The position numbers and the translations under genes are program-made. The notes below the pieces were generated by a model that saw nothing but the letters and a program-made list of their open reading frames with translations, made no database searches and was not told the origin of the DNA. Shown here piece after piece: positions 1 through 7,660 of a DNA stretch of 34,889 bases. The stretch comes from Bacteroidaceae bacterium (GTDB taxonomy: Bacteria > Bacteroidota > Bacteroidia > Bacteroidales > Bacteroidaceae). The stretch is from positions 1 through 34,889 of the forward strand of contig CAAGGT010000211.1 in NCBI GenBank assembly GCA_900769465.1, in the 5' to 3' direction. How positions within the stretch are numbered: position 1 is the first letter of the stretch; each line of letters opens with the position of its first letter.

Positions 1-119
1 GAGCAAATATGGCGCCGGCAATTTGGCCTTGAGGAGTACGGGTCGGCTCGTCGCCCTTCACAAAGTGGAGAGCTTCGCGAGGACTTGCGTAGCCTTTGTC
101 GTATCCATTATCGTCAGGC
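1..119. repeat. Left copy of the 119-bp terminal redundancy
   Basis: Positions 1-119 are identical, base for base, to 34771-34889. A reading frame continues in frame across the junction, so this is the overlap of a circular or circularly permuted molecule of about 34,770 bp. The exact length of 119 also fits a k-mer overlap left by an assembler closing a circle, so it should not be taken as proof of a physical direct terminal repeat. Confidence 0.95.
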
Positions 120-301
120 GCTAACGGAATAAAACCTCCATTAGGGCCGATACCCCAACGAAGTTCGTTGCGCTGAATAGCGCTGATGATAGCATTTTCG
201 TTCGCGACAATAGGTTTACCATCACGGCCACGAACACTCTTGCCTTCTTTCCACGCATTGTACGCGGCTTCTGCTTTTGCTAAGGACTTGTTATTACTCA
301 T
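1..301 (-). CDS. N-terminal part of 532-aa virion-associated protein (spans the genome junction)
   Basis: The gene starts with ATG at 301 (MSNNKSLAKAEAAYN...), overlapping the TGA of nothing upstream but sharing ATGA with the stop of the 565-aa gene at 298-300. It runs off the left edge and continues from 34770 down to its TAG at 33473. Joined, it is 533 codons including stop. This part holds the first hundred residues, hydrophilic and without a recognised domain. Position in the virion operon, between two internal-protein candidates and just before the terminase block, suggests an internal or ejection protein. That role is inferred from context only. Confidence 0.85.
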   Translation of the reverse strand, partial: MSNNKSLAKAEAAYNAWKEGKSVRGRDGKPIVANENAIISAIQRNELRWGIGPNGGFIPLAPDDNGYDKGYASPREALHFVKGDEPTRTPQGQIAGAIFA

Positions 302-1995
302 AAGATTTCTCCACTATCGCTGTCGATCGTGACTTCATTACCTTCTTCGCCGGTCTGCGGGTTAGCCGTAGTCTTGGCCTTACCGCGTTTGTTCAGCGAC
401 GGCCAAATGTACTCCGGTCGTTTGATGAGCTCGGACATCGGCATAGCATCGCGCGGGATTTTATCGGTCAAATCTTCGATATCATCAAGGAAGTCTGCAC
501 GGGCACGACCCGCTTTGAAGGCCTGATCATTGTAGGCATCGGCATTAAAGTCCGCAAGGTTCTTCGCCATATTAGCAACGAGATGCGGAGCCACGTTCGC
601 AGCGAGCATCATATTCTTCATATAGGTATCGAACTGCGCCTTGATAGCCTCGAGGTCGGTTGCCACATCGTGCGGCAATTCGTCCTTACTAGCAAGAGCC
701 TTCATAAGTGTTCCCATACCGCCTTCAACCATCGCAGCAAGTCCTTCCTTATCAGCTTCTTCGGCGTTAAATCCAAAGTCCTTAAGGATTTCGTTTACCT
801 TGCCACGATTATTCTGTGACCAGTCCTTAGCAGACGCCGATGACATAACACCAGCGAGCGCCTTCTGGAAGTCTTGGATGGCGGCGACAACTTCATCGTG
901 GGCATTATCCGGCAACACAAGAATTTGCAGACGCTGTTTTTCAGCATCGGCCATCGCGTTCGCAGATTCCTTGATATACTTGATAAGAGTTTCATAGACA
1001 CTATCGAGATAGGTCTGAGCTTCACTAGAACCCATAAACTTCGGATCGTTAATCTTACCGCTTCTAATCCATTCACCGAGTGTATCGTTGACAGACTTTG
1101 CATAGTTCCACTGTTTAGCGAGTGTGAACGGCTTGGCCTGGGTAGTAAATGCGGTTCTCGGAGCGGCGATCGGCGGCGGAAGCCGCAAATCTTCAGGGTC
1201 GAACTCTCCGCCATATTCAGTACCAGCCTTACGATACTGTTCACGAAGGCGTTCTACTTCCGTCTTGAAGTCGTTGTAAGCGCGTTCCGGGTCATCCCAA
1301 TGTCCCTTCATATACTCGGCGAGGGCCTTATCGTACTGGCTCATAATCCTGCCACGAAGATTTTCGCGAGCACGAATCGTAGCCGCCGTAGGCATACCTA
1401 CATCGAGCTTATTGGGCTTGGCATCAGTAGATCGCTTGAGTAACGAACGGAGATACTGATTCTCACGGTCGACGCCATTCCATACGGTTTCGTTCCATTT
1501 GGAACCAGGCAGCATCCAGCGATGTTCCAAAGCCCAATGCCAGCGCATACCGTTACGGGCGGCCTCGAGTTCATCTTCAGGCGGCGCAATTAAGCGCGAG
1601 AGGAAACTTTCTTTAGTACGCGCCGGACTACCGCCGTCAATAGTGCGTCTAGGAAGAAGCCCGTCAGCTTCTTTAACAGGGGCCGGTTGTTCTTCGGCGG
1701 TGGGTTCGACGAAACTTCCGTCGTATCCTTTGCCAGTCCCGTTACCAATTCCATATCGTCTAAGGTCGAATTCATTTTCTTCTCTAGGTTGAGGCGGATT
1801 TATAGACTGAAAACCACGCCCATCAAAAGCAAGCGATGGTATAATTGGACGAGCCAGATACAGTCGTTCCTTGGGTTTCTTAGGAGCTTTCGGTTTTGGC
1901 GGAAGTTCCACTTCGTGTTCTGCGACGGGCTGTGAGTCGCCGTACATATTTATCGGCAGCTTGAAAACTCCGAACGGTGGAAGATCGATAGCCAT
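298..1995 (-). CDS. Virion-associated hypothetical protein, 565 aa
   Basis: A well-supported gene: the start at 1995 is preceded by GGAGG, and its ATG shares the sequence TAATG with the stop of the upstream 150-aa gene. The protein is hydrophilic. A proline- and lysine-rich N-terminal segment (about residues 30-45) is followed by a long, mostly alpha-helical region rich in charged residues and alanine (about 145-530). No transmembrane segment or catalytic motif was seen. Size, helical character and place after the portal in the late operon resemble the DNA-ejection (internal head) proteins of podoviruses, but this is inferred from position, not from homology. It is followed immediately by the 532-aa gene through an ATGA overlap. 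Confidence 0.85.
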   Translation of the reverse strand: MAIDLPPFGVFKLPINMYGDSQPVAEHEVELPPKPKAPKKPKERLYLARPIIPSLAFDGRGFQSINPPQPREENEFDLRRYGIGNGTGKGYDGSFVEPTAEEQPAPVKEADGLLPRRTIDGGSPARTKESFLSRLIAPPEDELEAARNGMRWHWALEHRWMLPGSKWNETVWNGVDRENQYLRSLLKRSTDAKPNKLDVGMPTAATIRARENLRGRIMSQYDKALAEYMKGHWDDPERAYNDFKTEVERLREQYRKAGTEYGGEFDPEDLRLPPPIAAPRTAFTTQAKPFTLAKQWNYAKSVNDTLGEWIRSGKINDPKFMGSSEAQTYLDSVYETLIKYIKESANAMADAEKQRLQILVLPDNAHDEVVAAIQDFQKALAGVMSSASAKDWSQNNRGKVNEILKDFGFNAEEADKEGLAAMVEGGMGTLMKALASKDELPHDVATDLEAIKAQFDTYMKNMMLAANVAPHLVANMAKNLADFNADAYNDQAFKAGRARADFLDDIEDLTDKIPRDAMPMSELIKRPEYIWPSLNKRGKAKTTANPQTGEEGNEVTIDSDSGEIL

Positions 1996-2447
1996 TACTT
2001 ACCTCCGTTTAGAGCTATTTGGCCGAGGTCTTTTAACCAGTCATTTTCCTCTACGTGAAGTGCGGGTATGCGACTTAGCAGAGCCGTGCGTACAGACGGA
2101 CCTTCATCATTATAACTTTCGCGAACACCTCGCCCGATACCTTGTAGCCAACCGAGATTAGTTTCGTCGCGGTCTTTACCGGTCAGAATCTTAGTGGTAT
2201 CGGAGGCTGCTTCGGGCGATCCGAATTCCGGTACATTCGCGAGCTTATCATAGGTCATCGTAGTATCGAAACCTTGTTCTACGCCACTCTCACCAGGTTC
2301 TTCGCTACGGAACAGACTTGCGAGCCAATCGCGGAACTCAGGAGATGTAGAGTACCAGGCAGAAATCATATTCCACAAACCAGCCATACCAGACTGATAC
2401 GGCTCCGGTTTATACATCGGAAGTGTTTTAGACTGAAATCTTGTCAT
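1995..2447 (-). CDS. Late-operon hypothetical protein, 150 aa
   Basis: Starts at 2447 with GGAG about 11 bases upstream and is coupled at both ends by TAATG overlaps. The hydrophilic protein has aromatic clusters near the N-terminus (LWNMISAWY, about residues 24-32) and no recognised domain. It lies between the alanine/glycine-rich 228-aa protein and the 565-aa protein, in the stretch downstream of the portal where podoviruses keep internal and ejection proteins. A minor virion or ejection role is a positional guess. Confidence 0.8.
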   Translation of the reverse strand: MTRFQSKTLPMYKPEPYQSGMAGLWNMISAWYSTSPEFRDWLASLFRSEEPGESGVEQGFDTTMTYDKLANVPEFGSPEAASDTTKILTGKDRDETNLGWLQGIGRGVRESYNDEGPSVRTALLSRIPALHVEENDWLKDLGQIALNGGK

Positions 2448-3133
2448 TATCCCAATACTCCGTTAAATAGTGAAGAGAACCATCCCTGGTTCTGACCGGC
2501 GGTCTGTGCCGCGGAGTTTGTAACGCCCGTAGCCGCATCATACTTGGAGCCTGCCACATCGCTTGTCAGCTGAGCCCAATTAAGCGACGGCATCATATCG
2601 GACTGTTCAACTGCGCCATAGATACCTTGTTTGTTCTGGGCGTCGGCCATCGCGTTGTTGAAGGCCTGCTGCCACATAGACTGCGCGGTATTGCCAACAC
2701 CAGTGGCCACGGCGTTCGTGCCAGCCGTACTTAATGCAGAACTACCCGCACCAGCAAGTGCCTGGTTGGCGGCATTGTCCATAGCCCGGCCATACATCGG
2801 GTTCATAAACTGCTCGACATTTTCAGCACCACCCGCGTTTTCAGTACCTTTCATACTATCGCGGTATTGGTTGAGAACATCTCCCATTTGGCGGCCAGCC
2901 ATAGCACTGCCGTACATATCGAAGACGCCCTGCATCTGTTTGTCGAGGTTTGCATTGGCAGAACTCATACCGCTCTTCAGCTCTTCAAGACCGCGTTGCT
3001 GAGCACCAGTGTCGGTGATACCGAGAGAGTCAGTAATACCGCCAATGAGCTTACCAAGGCCCTGACCACCGGCATTCTGAACGGAAGTTTTCAAGCCAGT
3101 GACGGGCATTAAACTATCATACCAACTAGCCAT
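2447..3133 (-). CDS. Ala/Gly-rich putative internal (ejection) virion protein, 228 aa
   Basis: Starts at 3133 with a GGGTAA Shine-Dalgarno. The protein is unusually rich in Ala, Gly, Ser, Asn and Gln (about residues 15-190), with low hydrophobicity and a short amphipathic end (WFSSLF). This composition is typical of small ejection proteins that lie behind portals in podovirus genomes, such as P22 gp7 and gp20, but no sequence signature links it to a named family. It follows the portal gene and is translationally coupled to the 150-aa gene. Confidence 0.8.
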   Translation of the reverse strand: MASWYDSLMPVTGLKTSVQNAGGQGLGKLIGGITDSLGITDTGAQQRGLEELKSGMSSANANLDKQMQGVFDMYGSAMAGRQMGDVLNQYRDSMKGTENAGGAENVEQFMNPMYGRAMDNAANQALAGAGSSALSTAGTNAVATGVGNTAQSMWQQAFNNAMADAQNKQGIYGAVEQSDMMPSLNWAQLTSDVAGSKYDAATGVTNSAAQTAGQNQGWFSSLFNGVLG

Positions 3134-3341
3134 TATCGTTACCCTTATTAAAAAGTGAACTGATTGTACCGATTAAGCCGCTACCATTTGAGCGGTTGCT
3201 GGGGTTGTCCGGAAGTCGGAAACTGGACGATCCTAGGTGACCCAGGTTGTCCCGCCCCGGGAGCCATTGGTTGGGCTGCTGGTTGTTGGGCTTGCGGTTG
3301 CTGAGGACCGCCGATACTATTGCCGGGATTGCCTGCCACAT
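3126..3341 (-). CDS. Possible overlapping small gene inside the 3' end of the portal gene, 71 aa
   Basis: This frame overlaps the last 161 bases of the portal gene and ends 8 bases inside the next gene. Its ATG (3341) has AGAGG at a good distance. The product begins with a hydrophobic segment (AIPAIVSAVLS), then an Asn/Gln/Pro/Gly-rich stretch, and ends with GLIGTISSLFNKG, which resembles the SLFNG end of the following 228-aa protein. It overlaps the Pro/Gln-rich and probably weakly constrained C-terminus of the portal. It may be real, or a by-product of that low-complexity region. Confidence 0.4.
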   Translation of the reverse strand: MWQAIPAIVSAVLSNRKPNNQQPNQWLPGRDNLGHLGSSSFRLPDNPSNRSNGSGLIGTISSLFNKGNDNG

Positions 3342-5058
3342 TTTGAATATCCTCTGTTACATAGTTGCGTGTTTCCTGCAATTCGCTATTACCGATATTA
3401 TTAAGTACCGGGTTTGTAGCAATAGCAGGATCGATTTGTTTAATGCTGTCAAGAACGGCCAAAGCACCGACTGTATCGCCTTGCGTAAGTAGATTACGCA
3501 GCAATTCCATACGGGCTTCTTGCGTGTCCTTGTTTTCTTGTTGCCACTGCTTGAAGGCGATTTCGTTGCGCTTGATTTCTTTCTGAGCGGCGACCCATTC
3601 GGCCTGGCGTTCGAGGCGCTGCTGAGCCATCGTCTTGAGAATTGCAATCTGATGATCTCTCTGTTGCAGAGTGGCCGTCATCTGTGCAATCTGGTTCTTC
3701 AGCTGCTGCACCGCGGGACTTGCAAACGGGTCTTGGAGTAACAAAGCACCCAGACGTTGTTTCATCTTCAGCGGCATAGAACTGTTGGCGAGTATCTCAA
3801 GAACGAAGCCCTGACCATTAAGTCCGGCTTCCTTGGCCATATTATAGATGACCATCGTTTCTTGAGTAAACTTGTTGCGTTGGGCTTCTTCCAAGAAACC
3901 GCCCTGCACGACAACCTTGTCAGCAGAACCTCCGTTGAGCATACTGATGATACGATAGCTTTCACTGAGAGAGTCTGCCAAGTGCGATAGATATACATTG
4001 GCGATTGCGTCGCGCACTTCGTTACGAGCGAGAACTTCTTCACGGGTAACGGCTTCGCTGGACGACTGCACAACCGGGCCGAGCATATCGGCTGTAACAC
4101 CCTTCCATAATTCCATCGACTGAATTAAGAATCCGTTATCGTGCGGAATAGGCGTGACTGGTGCTTTGATTTCGTTATTACAGGCATCGAGATGGTCGTA
4201 AGTCTTGACACCCGCATTACGCCACTGAGATTTATTATTGGCAATCGCGTCAACCGCGGCCATATAATTATCATCATCGCTTGTTGCGTTGCGTATCTGA
4301 ATCTTGGTAGCAGTCAAAGCCGTTGCCTTGATAATAGACGCAAACTGATAGTACAAACCGCGATAATGCCATCTCTTATCGGAGAGCTCAAACTTCTCGC
4401 CATAGAAACGGACGATCGGTAGACGATCCAGCTCAGGAAACTCGAAGTGCTCAGGCTTCTCGATACCTTCCGTATAAATGTCCAGGTTGACGGTACCGTT
4501 CTTCTTATAGTAATAAGAGGTACGCACCTTTTCTTCGGTCGGGTCAAAGTCCACATAGTCTACGGGGAATGTAGATATGAAGTCATCGTCACGAGTACGA
4601 GGCATTACTTCAAACACTACGATTTCCGTGGCGTCTTTCAATGTGGGATCGTTGCCGTTGTGCATAATCGAACGGGCGTCGATGATATCGCAAGTAGGCT
4701 TTCCGCTGCGGCGACCGTGACCGAGATATGCATAGCCATCGGATAATGTACTCTTGTACAAATCCACGGCGAGTGAGTTTAAACGCATAGAAACAACAAG
4801 CTCATTGAGCTTGTCGTCCGCCGGTCTAAGTGGCGCAGATGCTAGTTTACTAGATAGTGTAGTGATGAAGCTTTTGACATAGTTCACTACTACCATAGGG
4901 TCGTCATTGATGAGCGCCCATTCGGCGTAGTTTTTGTCGCCAGCACTGAGATTACCAGACTCTGCTGCTCGCGAAATATCGAGAGCTTTCTTGTCCATCT
5001 CACGATAGGAAACTTTAGACTTAAAGCGTTCCAGTACTTGATTCAGAGTTTCCGACAT
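3181..5058 (-). CDS. Portal (head-to-tail connector) protein, 625 aa
   Basis: The portal forms the dodecameric ring at one capsid vertex through which terminase packages DNA. The start at 5058 overlaps the upstream 105-aa gene by 38 bases. The protein has a mixed alpha/beta core (about residues 60-400), a long helical, Gln-rich stem/coiled-coil region with repeated QxxQ and QWQQEN patterns (about 440-530), and a disordered Pro/Gln/Ala-rich tail (about 575-625). Length and architecture match large P22-type portals with a helical barrel. The assignment rests on overall pattern and on operon context (terminase, gp4-like and gp10-like genes downstream on the circle), not on one diagnostic motif. 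Confidence 0.75.
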   Translation of the reverse strand: MSETLNQVLERFKSKVSYREMDKKALDISRAAESGNLSAGDKNYAEWALINDDPMVVVNYVKSFITTLSSKLASAPLRPADDKLNELVVSMRLNSLAVDLYKSTLSDGYAYLGHGRRSGKPTCDIIDARSIMHNGNDPTLKDATEIVVFEVMPRTRDDDFISTFPVDYVDFDPTEEKVRTSYYYKKNGTVNLDIYTEGIEKPEHFEFPELDRLPIVRFYGEKFELSDKRWHYRGLYYQFASIIKATALTATKIQIRNATSDDDNYMAAVDAIANNKSQWRNAGVKTYDHLDACNNEIKAPVTPIPHDNGFLIQSMELWKGVTADMLGPVVQSSSEAVTREEVLARNEVRDAIANVYLSHLADSLSESYRIISMLNGGSADKVVVQGGFLEEAQRNKFTQETMVIYNMAKEAGLNGQGFVLEILANSSMPLKMKQRLGALLLQDPFASPAVQQLKNQIAQMTATLQQRDHQIAILKTMAQQRLERQAEWVAAQKEIKRNEIAFKQWQQENKDTQEARMELLRNLLTQGDTVGALAVLDSIKQIDPAIATNPVLNNIGNSELQETRNYVTEDIQNVAGNPGNSIGGPQQPQAQQPAAQPMAPGAGQPGSPRIVQFPTSGQPQQPLKW

Positions 5059-5338
5059 ATTGTTCCATCAGCGATTGTTGAAGTGCTTCCACTTCGGTTG
5101 CGTCGAGGTCCTTAGGGGTCTCGTCTGTTTGTAATTTTGCAAGTAAGTCAATCGCTCGGACTTTAACATCGTCCGGTGTACTCATATCGGTTGCTAACTC
5201 GTATAGCACCTTACGAACCTTAGGCGTGTCTACTCCGGCCTTAGACAAAGAGTTAAGTGCCGATACACGGTTCTTAGGTTTTGCCACTTCGCAGTATGCG
5301 ATAGCTCGGAGTTCGTCAAGGAGTTCAGGTGCTAACAT
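5021..5338 (-). CDS. Small helical protein upstream of portal, 105 aa (small-terminase candidate)
   Basis: The first gene of the virion operon. The ATG at 5338 lies two bases after the promoter-like motif TGTTACTTGG and has no Shine-Dalgarno, so translation from a leaderless mRNA is predicted. A TTG further upstream (5344) is unlikely to be the start, because it falls inside the motif. The predicted protein is almost entirely alpha-helical and acidic, with a Leu/Ala-rich pattern resembling short helical repeats. A small, helical, DNA-recognising small terminase subunit would fit next to the portal, but the large terminase lies far away and no helix-turn-helix is evident, so the role is a guess. 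Confidence 0.8.
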   Translation of the reverse strand: MLAPELLDELRAIAYCEVAKPKNRVSALNSLSKAGVDTPKVRKVLYELATDMSTPDDVKVRAIDLLAKLQTDETPKDLDATEVEALQQSLMEQYVGNSESSTGTL

Positions 5339-5340
5339 AT

Positions 5341-5374
5341 CCAAGTAACAATTATATTAAAGTAACTTTTCCAA
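5341..5374 (-). promoter_or_regulatory. Promoter-like element, leaderless class (virion operon)
   Basis: Read leftward: TTGG (5374-5371), 20 bases, then TGTTACTTGG (5350-5341), then AT and the ATG of the 105-aa gene at 5338. The same elements and spacing occur at 10463-10496 and 14975-15009, also ending two bases before an ATG. It should drive the long virion operon that crosses the genome junction. Confidence 0.7.
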
Positions 5375-5573
5375 TTCTTTTATAACCGTTATCCGCGCCC
5401 TGATTTTGCAGTACATAAAACTCGCAATAGCCAGGTTCGGTATCGGCGGGCTTCAGTACAACCCTCAGAGAGAAGAGTTCTAGTATATATAAATCTTGTG
5501 ATTTATAGAACGAGAAAAAACCCTGCAACACTCGCTGCAAGGTTTCAAAGGAGTATTTACCAATAAGTCTCAT
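5352..5573 (-). CDS. Doubtful small ORF, 73 aa
   Basis: An open frame between the tRNA-like element and the virion promoter. It has no Shine-Dalgarno. Its start abuts the tRNA-like element, a terminator-like hairpin lies at codons 10-19, a second perfect 8-bp hairpin is at 5488-5507, and the promoter element overlaps its last codons. The C-terminal half (CEFYVLQNQG...) does look protein-like. It is either a real, poorly translated gene or non-coding control DNA; I lean towards the second. Confidence 0.35.
   Translation of the reverse strand: MRLIGKYSFETLQRVLQGFFSFYKSQDLYILELFSLRVVLKPADTEPGYCEFYVLQNQGADNGYKRIGKVTLI
5515..5545 (-). terminator. Rho-independent terminator-like hairpin
   Basis: Read leftward, a 10-bp stem (AAACCTTGCA pairing with TGCAGGGTTT, one G-U) with an 8-base loop is followed by further T residues, giving a run of six. 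It lies downstream of the tRNA-like element and upstream of the virion-operon promoter, where a boundary between transcription units is expected. Confidence 0.55.
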
Positions 5574-5578
5574 AGTCG

Positions 5579-5641
5579 TGGGTATACCGGAGTCGAACCG
5601 ATACTAGTGGGAAAGGAGGAAACCACTGGACCGTCTACCCA
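5579..5641 (-). tRNA. tRNA-like element lacking a normal D-arm
   Basis: The leftward sequence has a 7-base acceptor pair (TGGGTAG with ATACCCA, one mismatch at the inner end) and a canonical T-arm: a 5-bp stem around TTCGACT in the GGTTCGACTCC context. The region between them is only about 30 bases, some nine short of a standard tRNA. It keeps a D-loop-like CCAGTGG, but AGTGG pairs best with CCACT across a 12-base pyrimidine loop. I cannot assign an anticodon. It may be a degenerate tRNA, a D-armless tRNA or a tRNA mimic. Confidence 0.5.
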
Positions 5642-5650
5642 TAAGTGGTA

Positions 5651-5676
5651 GGCACCGGTAAATGGCAACCGATGCC
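5651..5676 (-). other. Strong hairpin between the 196-aa gene and the tRNA-like element
   Basis: A 9-bp stem (GGCATCGGT with ACCGGTGCC, one G-U) encloses an 8-base loop. There is no T-run, so a 3'-end protecting or processing structure is more likely than intrinsic termination. It lies just after the stop of the upstream gene and ten bases before the tRNA-like element. Confidence 0.5.
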
Positions 5677-5694
5677 AGCCCCGTGTTGAGGATG

Positions 5695-6285
5695 TTAGCC
5701 TTCGCTGGAGGGTTCAGCCATATCATCAGGCGTAAATGTCTTCACGCCAGACTTGAATTTGCAACCCGCCAGAGTCAGCAACTGCGTCTTGCCGTATGCC
5801 TTCACGACTTTGTACGGAATGTACTTGTCATCATAGAAGACTTCGTTGACAAGGGTTTCGTTCGTTCCCTGCTTAATCTTGATAATGTTCTGGTACTCGC
5901 CAGACTCTTCGAGAAGAATCTTGTACGGAGTCTTCCACAACTTACCATCGATCGAGTAGCAGTCCTGAAGGATATCAAACAGGTTCTCAAACCCATTAAA
6001 TACCTTCATCATATTAGCTTTCTTGTTGTTGCTAATACGCATCCAGTTAGTCCACTTGCGAACGATAATCGGCTTACCGGTATCATCGCACTTAGGCTTA
6101 CCATCGTCGCCCTTGACATAACCGCCGAACAAGAACTTAGTGCAGGGCACTACGTCGTCGGTGTCAGCGAGCGGTCCGGGAGGCAGGTCTGCCGTGAAGT
6201 ACGCAAGGAGCGTAACATCGATGAACTCGTCGTTAGGGAAACGTTCATAGGTTTTTTGTTCTACACCGAAGGGATTTTTTGCCAT
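5695..6285 (-). CDS. Putative single-stranded DNA-binding-type protein, 196 aa
   Basis: I choose ATG 6285 (MAKNPFGVE...) because AGAGG precedes it. An in-frame ATG farther upstream (6360) would place the start at the promoter's TTGG box. The protein has no enzyme motif. It carries an aromatic/basic stretch (VRKWTNWMRISNNKKANMM, about residues 80-98) and ends in a flexible acidic tail (DDMAEPSSEG), a layout common in phage SSBs. The neighbouring YqaJ-type nuclease supports a recombination or replication role. The function is inferred, not recognised from a family signature. Confidence 0.7.
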   Translation of the reverse strand: MAKNPFGVEQKTYERFPNDEFIDVTLLAYFTADLPPGPLADTDDVVPCTKFLFGGYVKGDDGKPKCDDTGKPIIVRKWTNWMRISNNKKANMMKVFNGFENLFDILQDCYSIDGKLWKTPYKILLEESGEYQNIIKIKQGTNETLVNEVFYDDKYIPYKVVKAYGKTQLLTLAGCKFKSGVKTFTPDDMAEPSSEG

Positions 6286-6326
6286 ATTAGTTACCTCTGT
6301 ATTGGTGGCGTTTGTTAGGTTTCCGT

Positions 6327-6360
6327 TTAAATAACAGAAAATAAGACTCTTTGTTTCCAA
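6327..6360 (-). promoter_or_regulatory. Promoter-like element, leadered class (SSB-like gene)
   Basis: Read leftward: TTGG (6360-6357), 20 bases, TGTTATTTAA (6336-6327), then about 41 bases of leader with AGAGG before the ATG at 6285. Sequence and spacing are shared with 10399-10432 and 27420-27454. Confidence 0.7.
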
Positions 6361-6369
6361 AACCTCTAA

Positions 6370-7332
6370 CTACATAAACTTCGGATAGCTCACAGGCTTG
6401 CCGAGTTTGGCGACTTTCTCGTATACCTCAGGATATTCCTTCTTGAGGAGCTTGGAGTCGATCGTAGTTTTACCCGCCATTTGGATAAATGTTCCGAAGA
6501 TAGCGCCTTTATAGGTCAAACGCTTGGCGTCCTTGAAGTGCTCGGAGATTTTCATCTTGATATCCTTGAACGCAAGCTCTGCCTTCTGGTACTTATCGCG
6601 GGCGAGTACAAACGCAGCGACTTCTTCATCGGTCAGTTCATACTTATCGTCCGGTGCATTGGCGGCTTCGGCGTTGATGATGTCCTGGTCGATGTCGGGC
6701 TTGGTCGCAGGCGGCGGCGTCTTGGTACAGATACACTGCCACAACTTCGCGCAAGCCGATTCGAGCTCTTCGGCATACTGCGGATCGTAGTCGATGACGC
6801 GCTCAAGATAGTCGCATCCGTTAATAAGTACTGCGAAGTACACACGACGAATGCCCGTCACGCGCATCTGCCACATAACCTGGGCTTTGTAATACTCAGG
6901 GATTGGATCCCACGCAGAGATATCGCGGCCTGTCTTGATTTCGAGGATGGCCACGCACTTACCATCCTGGTAGAGTTCGCCATCGAGAGAACACTTGCGC
7001 CATTCATCTTCGTAGCACATACCCTGCCTGACTTCAAACTCCGGATGGGCTTTGGCAAACTTACCAAACTTGATAGTATCTTCGAGCAGTGTACCCCACT
7101 CTTCGTACTTCGACGGTTCGTGTGGTTGCGGGTCGAGCTTCTGACGATACACTTCCAAGGGCGAGCTCCACTTGGACGCACCGATCGCGGCAGACGCTTC
7201 AGTAGCGGTGATACCGTTGAGGCGCCATTCCAGCCACGCGGGCGTACCCTGTTCAAAGTAGATGGCGTCTTTGGCGATAGTGAGACCTTCGCCGCCGTCG
7301 ATCAAAGTTCCGATAATTTCTCCATTAGTCAT
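6370..7332 (-). CDS. YqaJ/RecB-like recombination nuclease, 320 aa
   Basis: YqaJ-family viral recombinases share the lambda-exonuclease/RecB nuclease fold and process DNA ends for recombination. Family marks are WLEWRLNGITATEASAAIG (about residues 33-51), an acidic helix (GTLLED, 80-85), then D117 in SLDGEL, E131 and K133 in LEIKTG, and YYKAQVMWQ (147-155), which together form the expected D-ExK core. The C-terminal third is helical and charged. It starts at 7332 with GGAG upstream and overlaps the MazG-like gene by 8 bases. No annealase gene was recognised; the SSB-like 196-aa protein beside it could be the partner. Confidence 0.85.
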   Translation of the reverse strand: MTNGEIIGTLIDGGEGLTIAKDAIYFEQGTPAWLEWRLNGITATEASAAIGASKWSSPLEVYRQKLDPQPHEPSKYEEWGTLLEDTIKFGKFAKAHPEFEVRQGMCYEDEWRKCSLDGELYQDGKCVAILEIKTGRDISAWDPIPEYYKAQVMWQMRVTGIRRVYFAVLINGCDYLERVIDYDPQYAEELESACAKLWQCICTKTPPPATKPDIDQDIINAEAANAPDDKYELTDEEVAAFVLARDKYQKAELAFKDIKMKISEHFKDAKRLTYKGAIFGTFIQMAGKTTIDSKLLKKEYPEVYEKVAKLGKPVSYPKFM

Positions 7333-7660
7333 CGAGATGTTTCTCCTGTTGGTTCTTGTGTTTGATTACGAATTCCATAGCACGGATAATTACTGCACCA
7401 CATTGAGCGAGTTCATCTATGCACCCGTCGAGATCGTTACGGCACCAGGCTTCGTATACTTCATACACTTCTTCGTCGAGCGTGGCCTGTACACTATACC
7501 TGGGCTTTTCGTTATCCGAGATTTTGCGGCACATACCAAGCATCATCTTGATATTGTCAAAGGTTTCGCCCTTGGTAAGAAAGGTCTTACAGAATAGCGG
7601 ATACTTCTTCTTTGCCTTTTGATACTCAATATCAATACGCGTAAACAGATCGTCAATCAT
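7325..7660 (-). CDS. MazG-like nucleotide pyrophosphohydrolase candidate, 111 aa
   Basis: All-alpha NTP pyrophosphatases use an ExxE...DE constellation to bind Mg2+ and hydrolyse (d)NTPs to monophosphates. Here ATLDEEVYEVYEAW is followed about ten residues later by CIDELAQCGAVIIRAMEF, a good fit to that pattern (about residues 59-97). Length and helical prediction also fit. Its neighbours, a P-loop kinase and a DNA nuclease, make dNTP-pool management likely. TAATG couples it to the kinase gene. Confidence 0.65.
   Translation of the reverse strand: MIDDLFTRIDIEYQKAKKKYPLFCKTFLTKGETFDNIKMMLGMCRKISDNEKPRYSVQATLDEEVYEVYEAWCRNDLDGCIDELAQCGAVIIRAMEFVIKHKNQQEKHLDD

Noticed and set aside
5021..5344. 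TTG start six bases upstream of ATG 5338
   Set aside because: TTG belongs to the conserved TGTTACTTGG motif and would lie upstream of the expected transcription start; the same applies to TTG 15006.
5662..6318. Rightward open frame of 218 codons
   Set aside because: Antisense to the SSB-like gene, which has a promoter, Shine-Dalgarno and terminator context; no start signals here.
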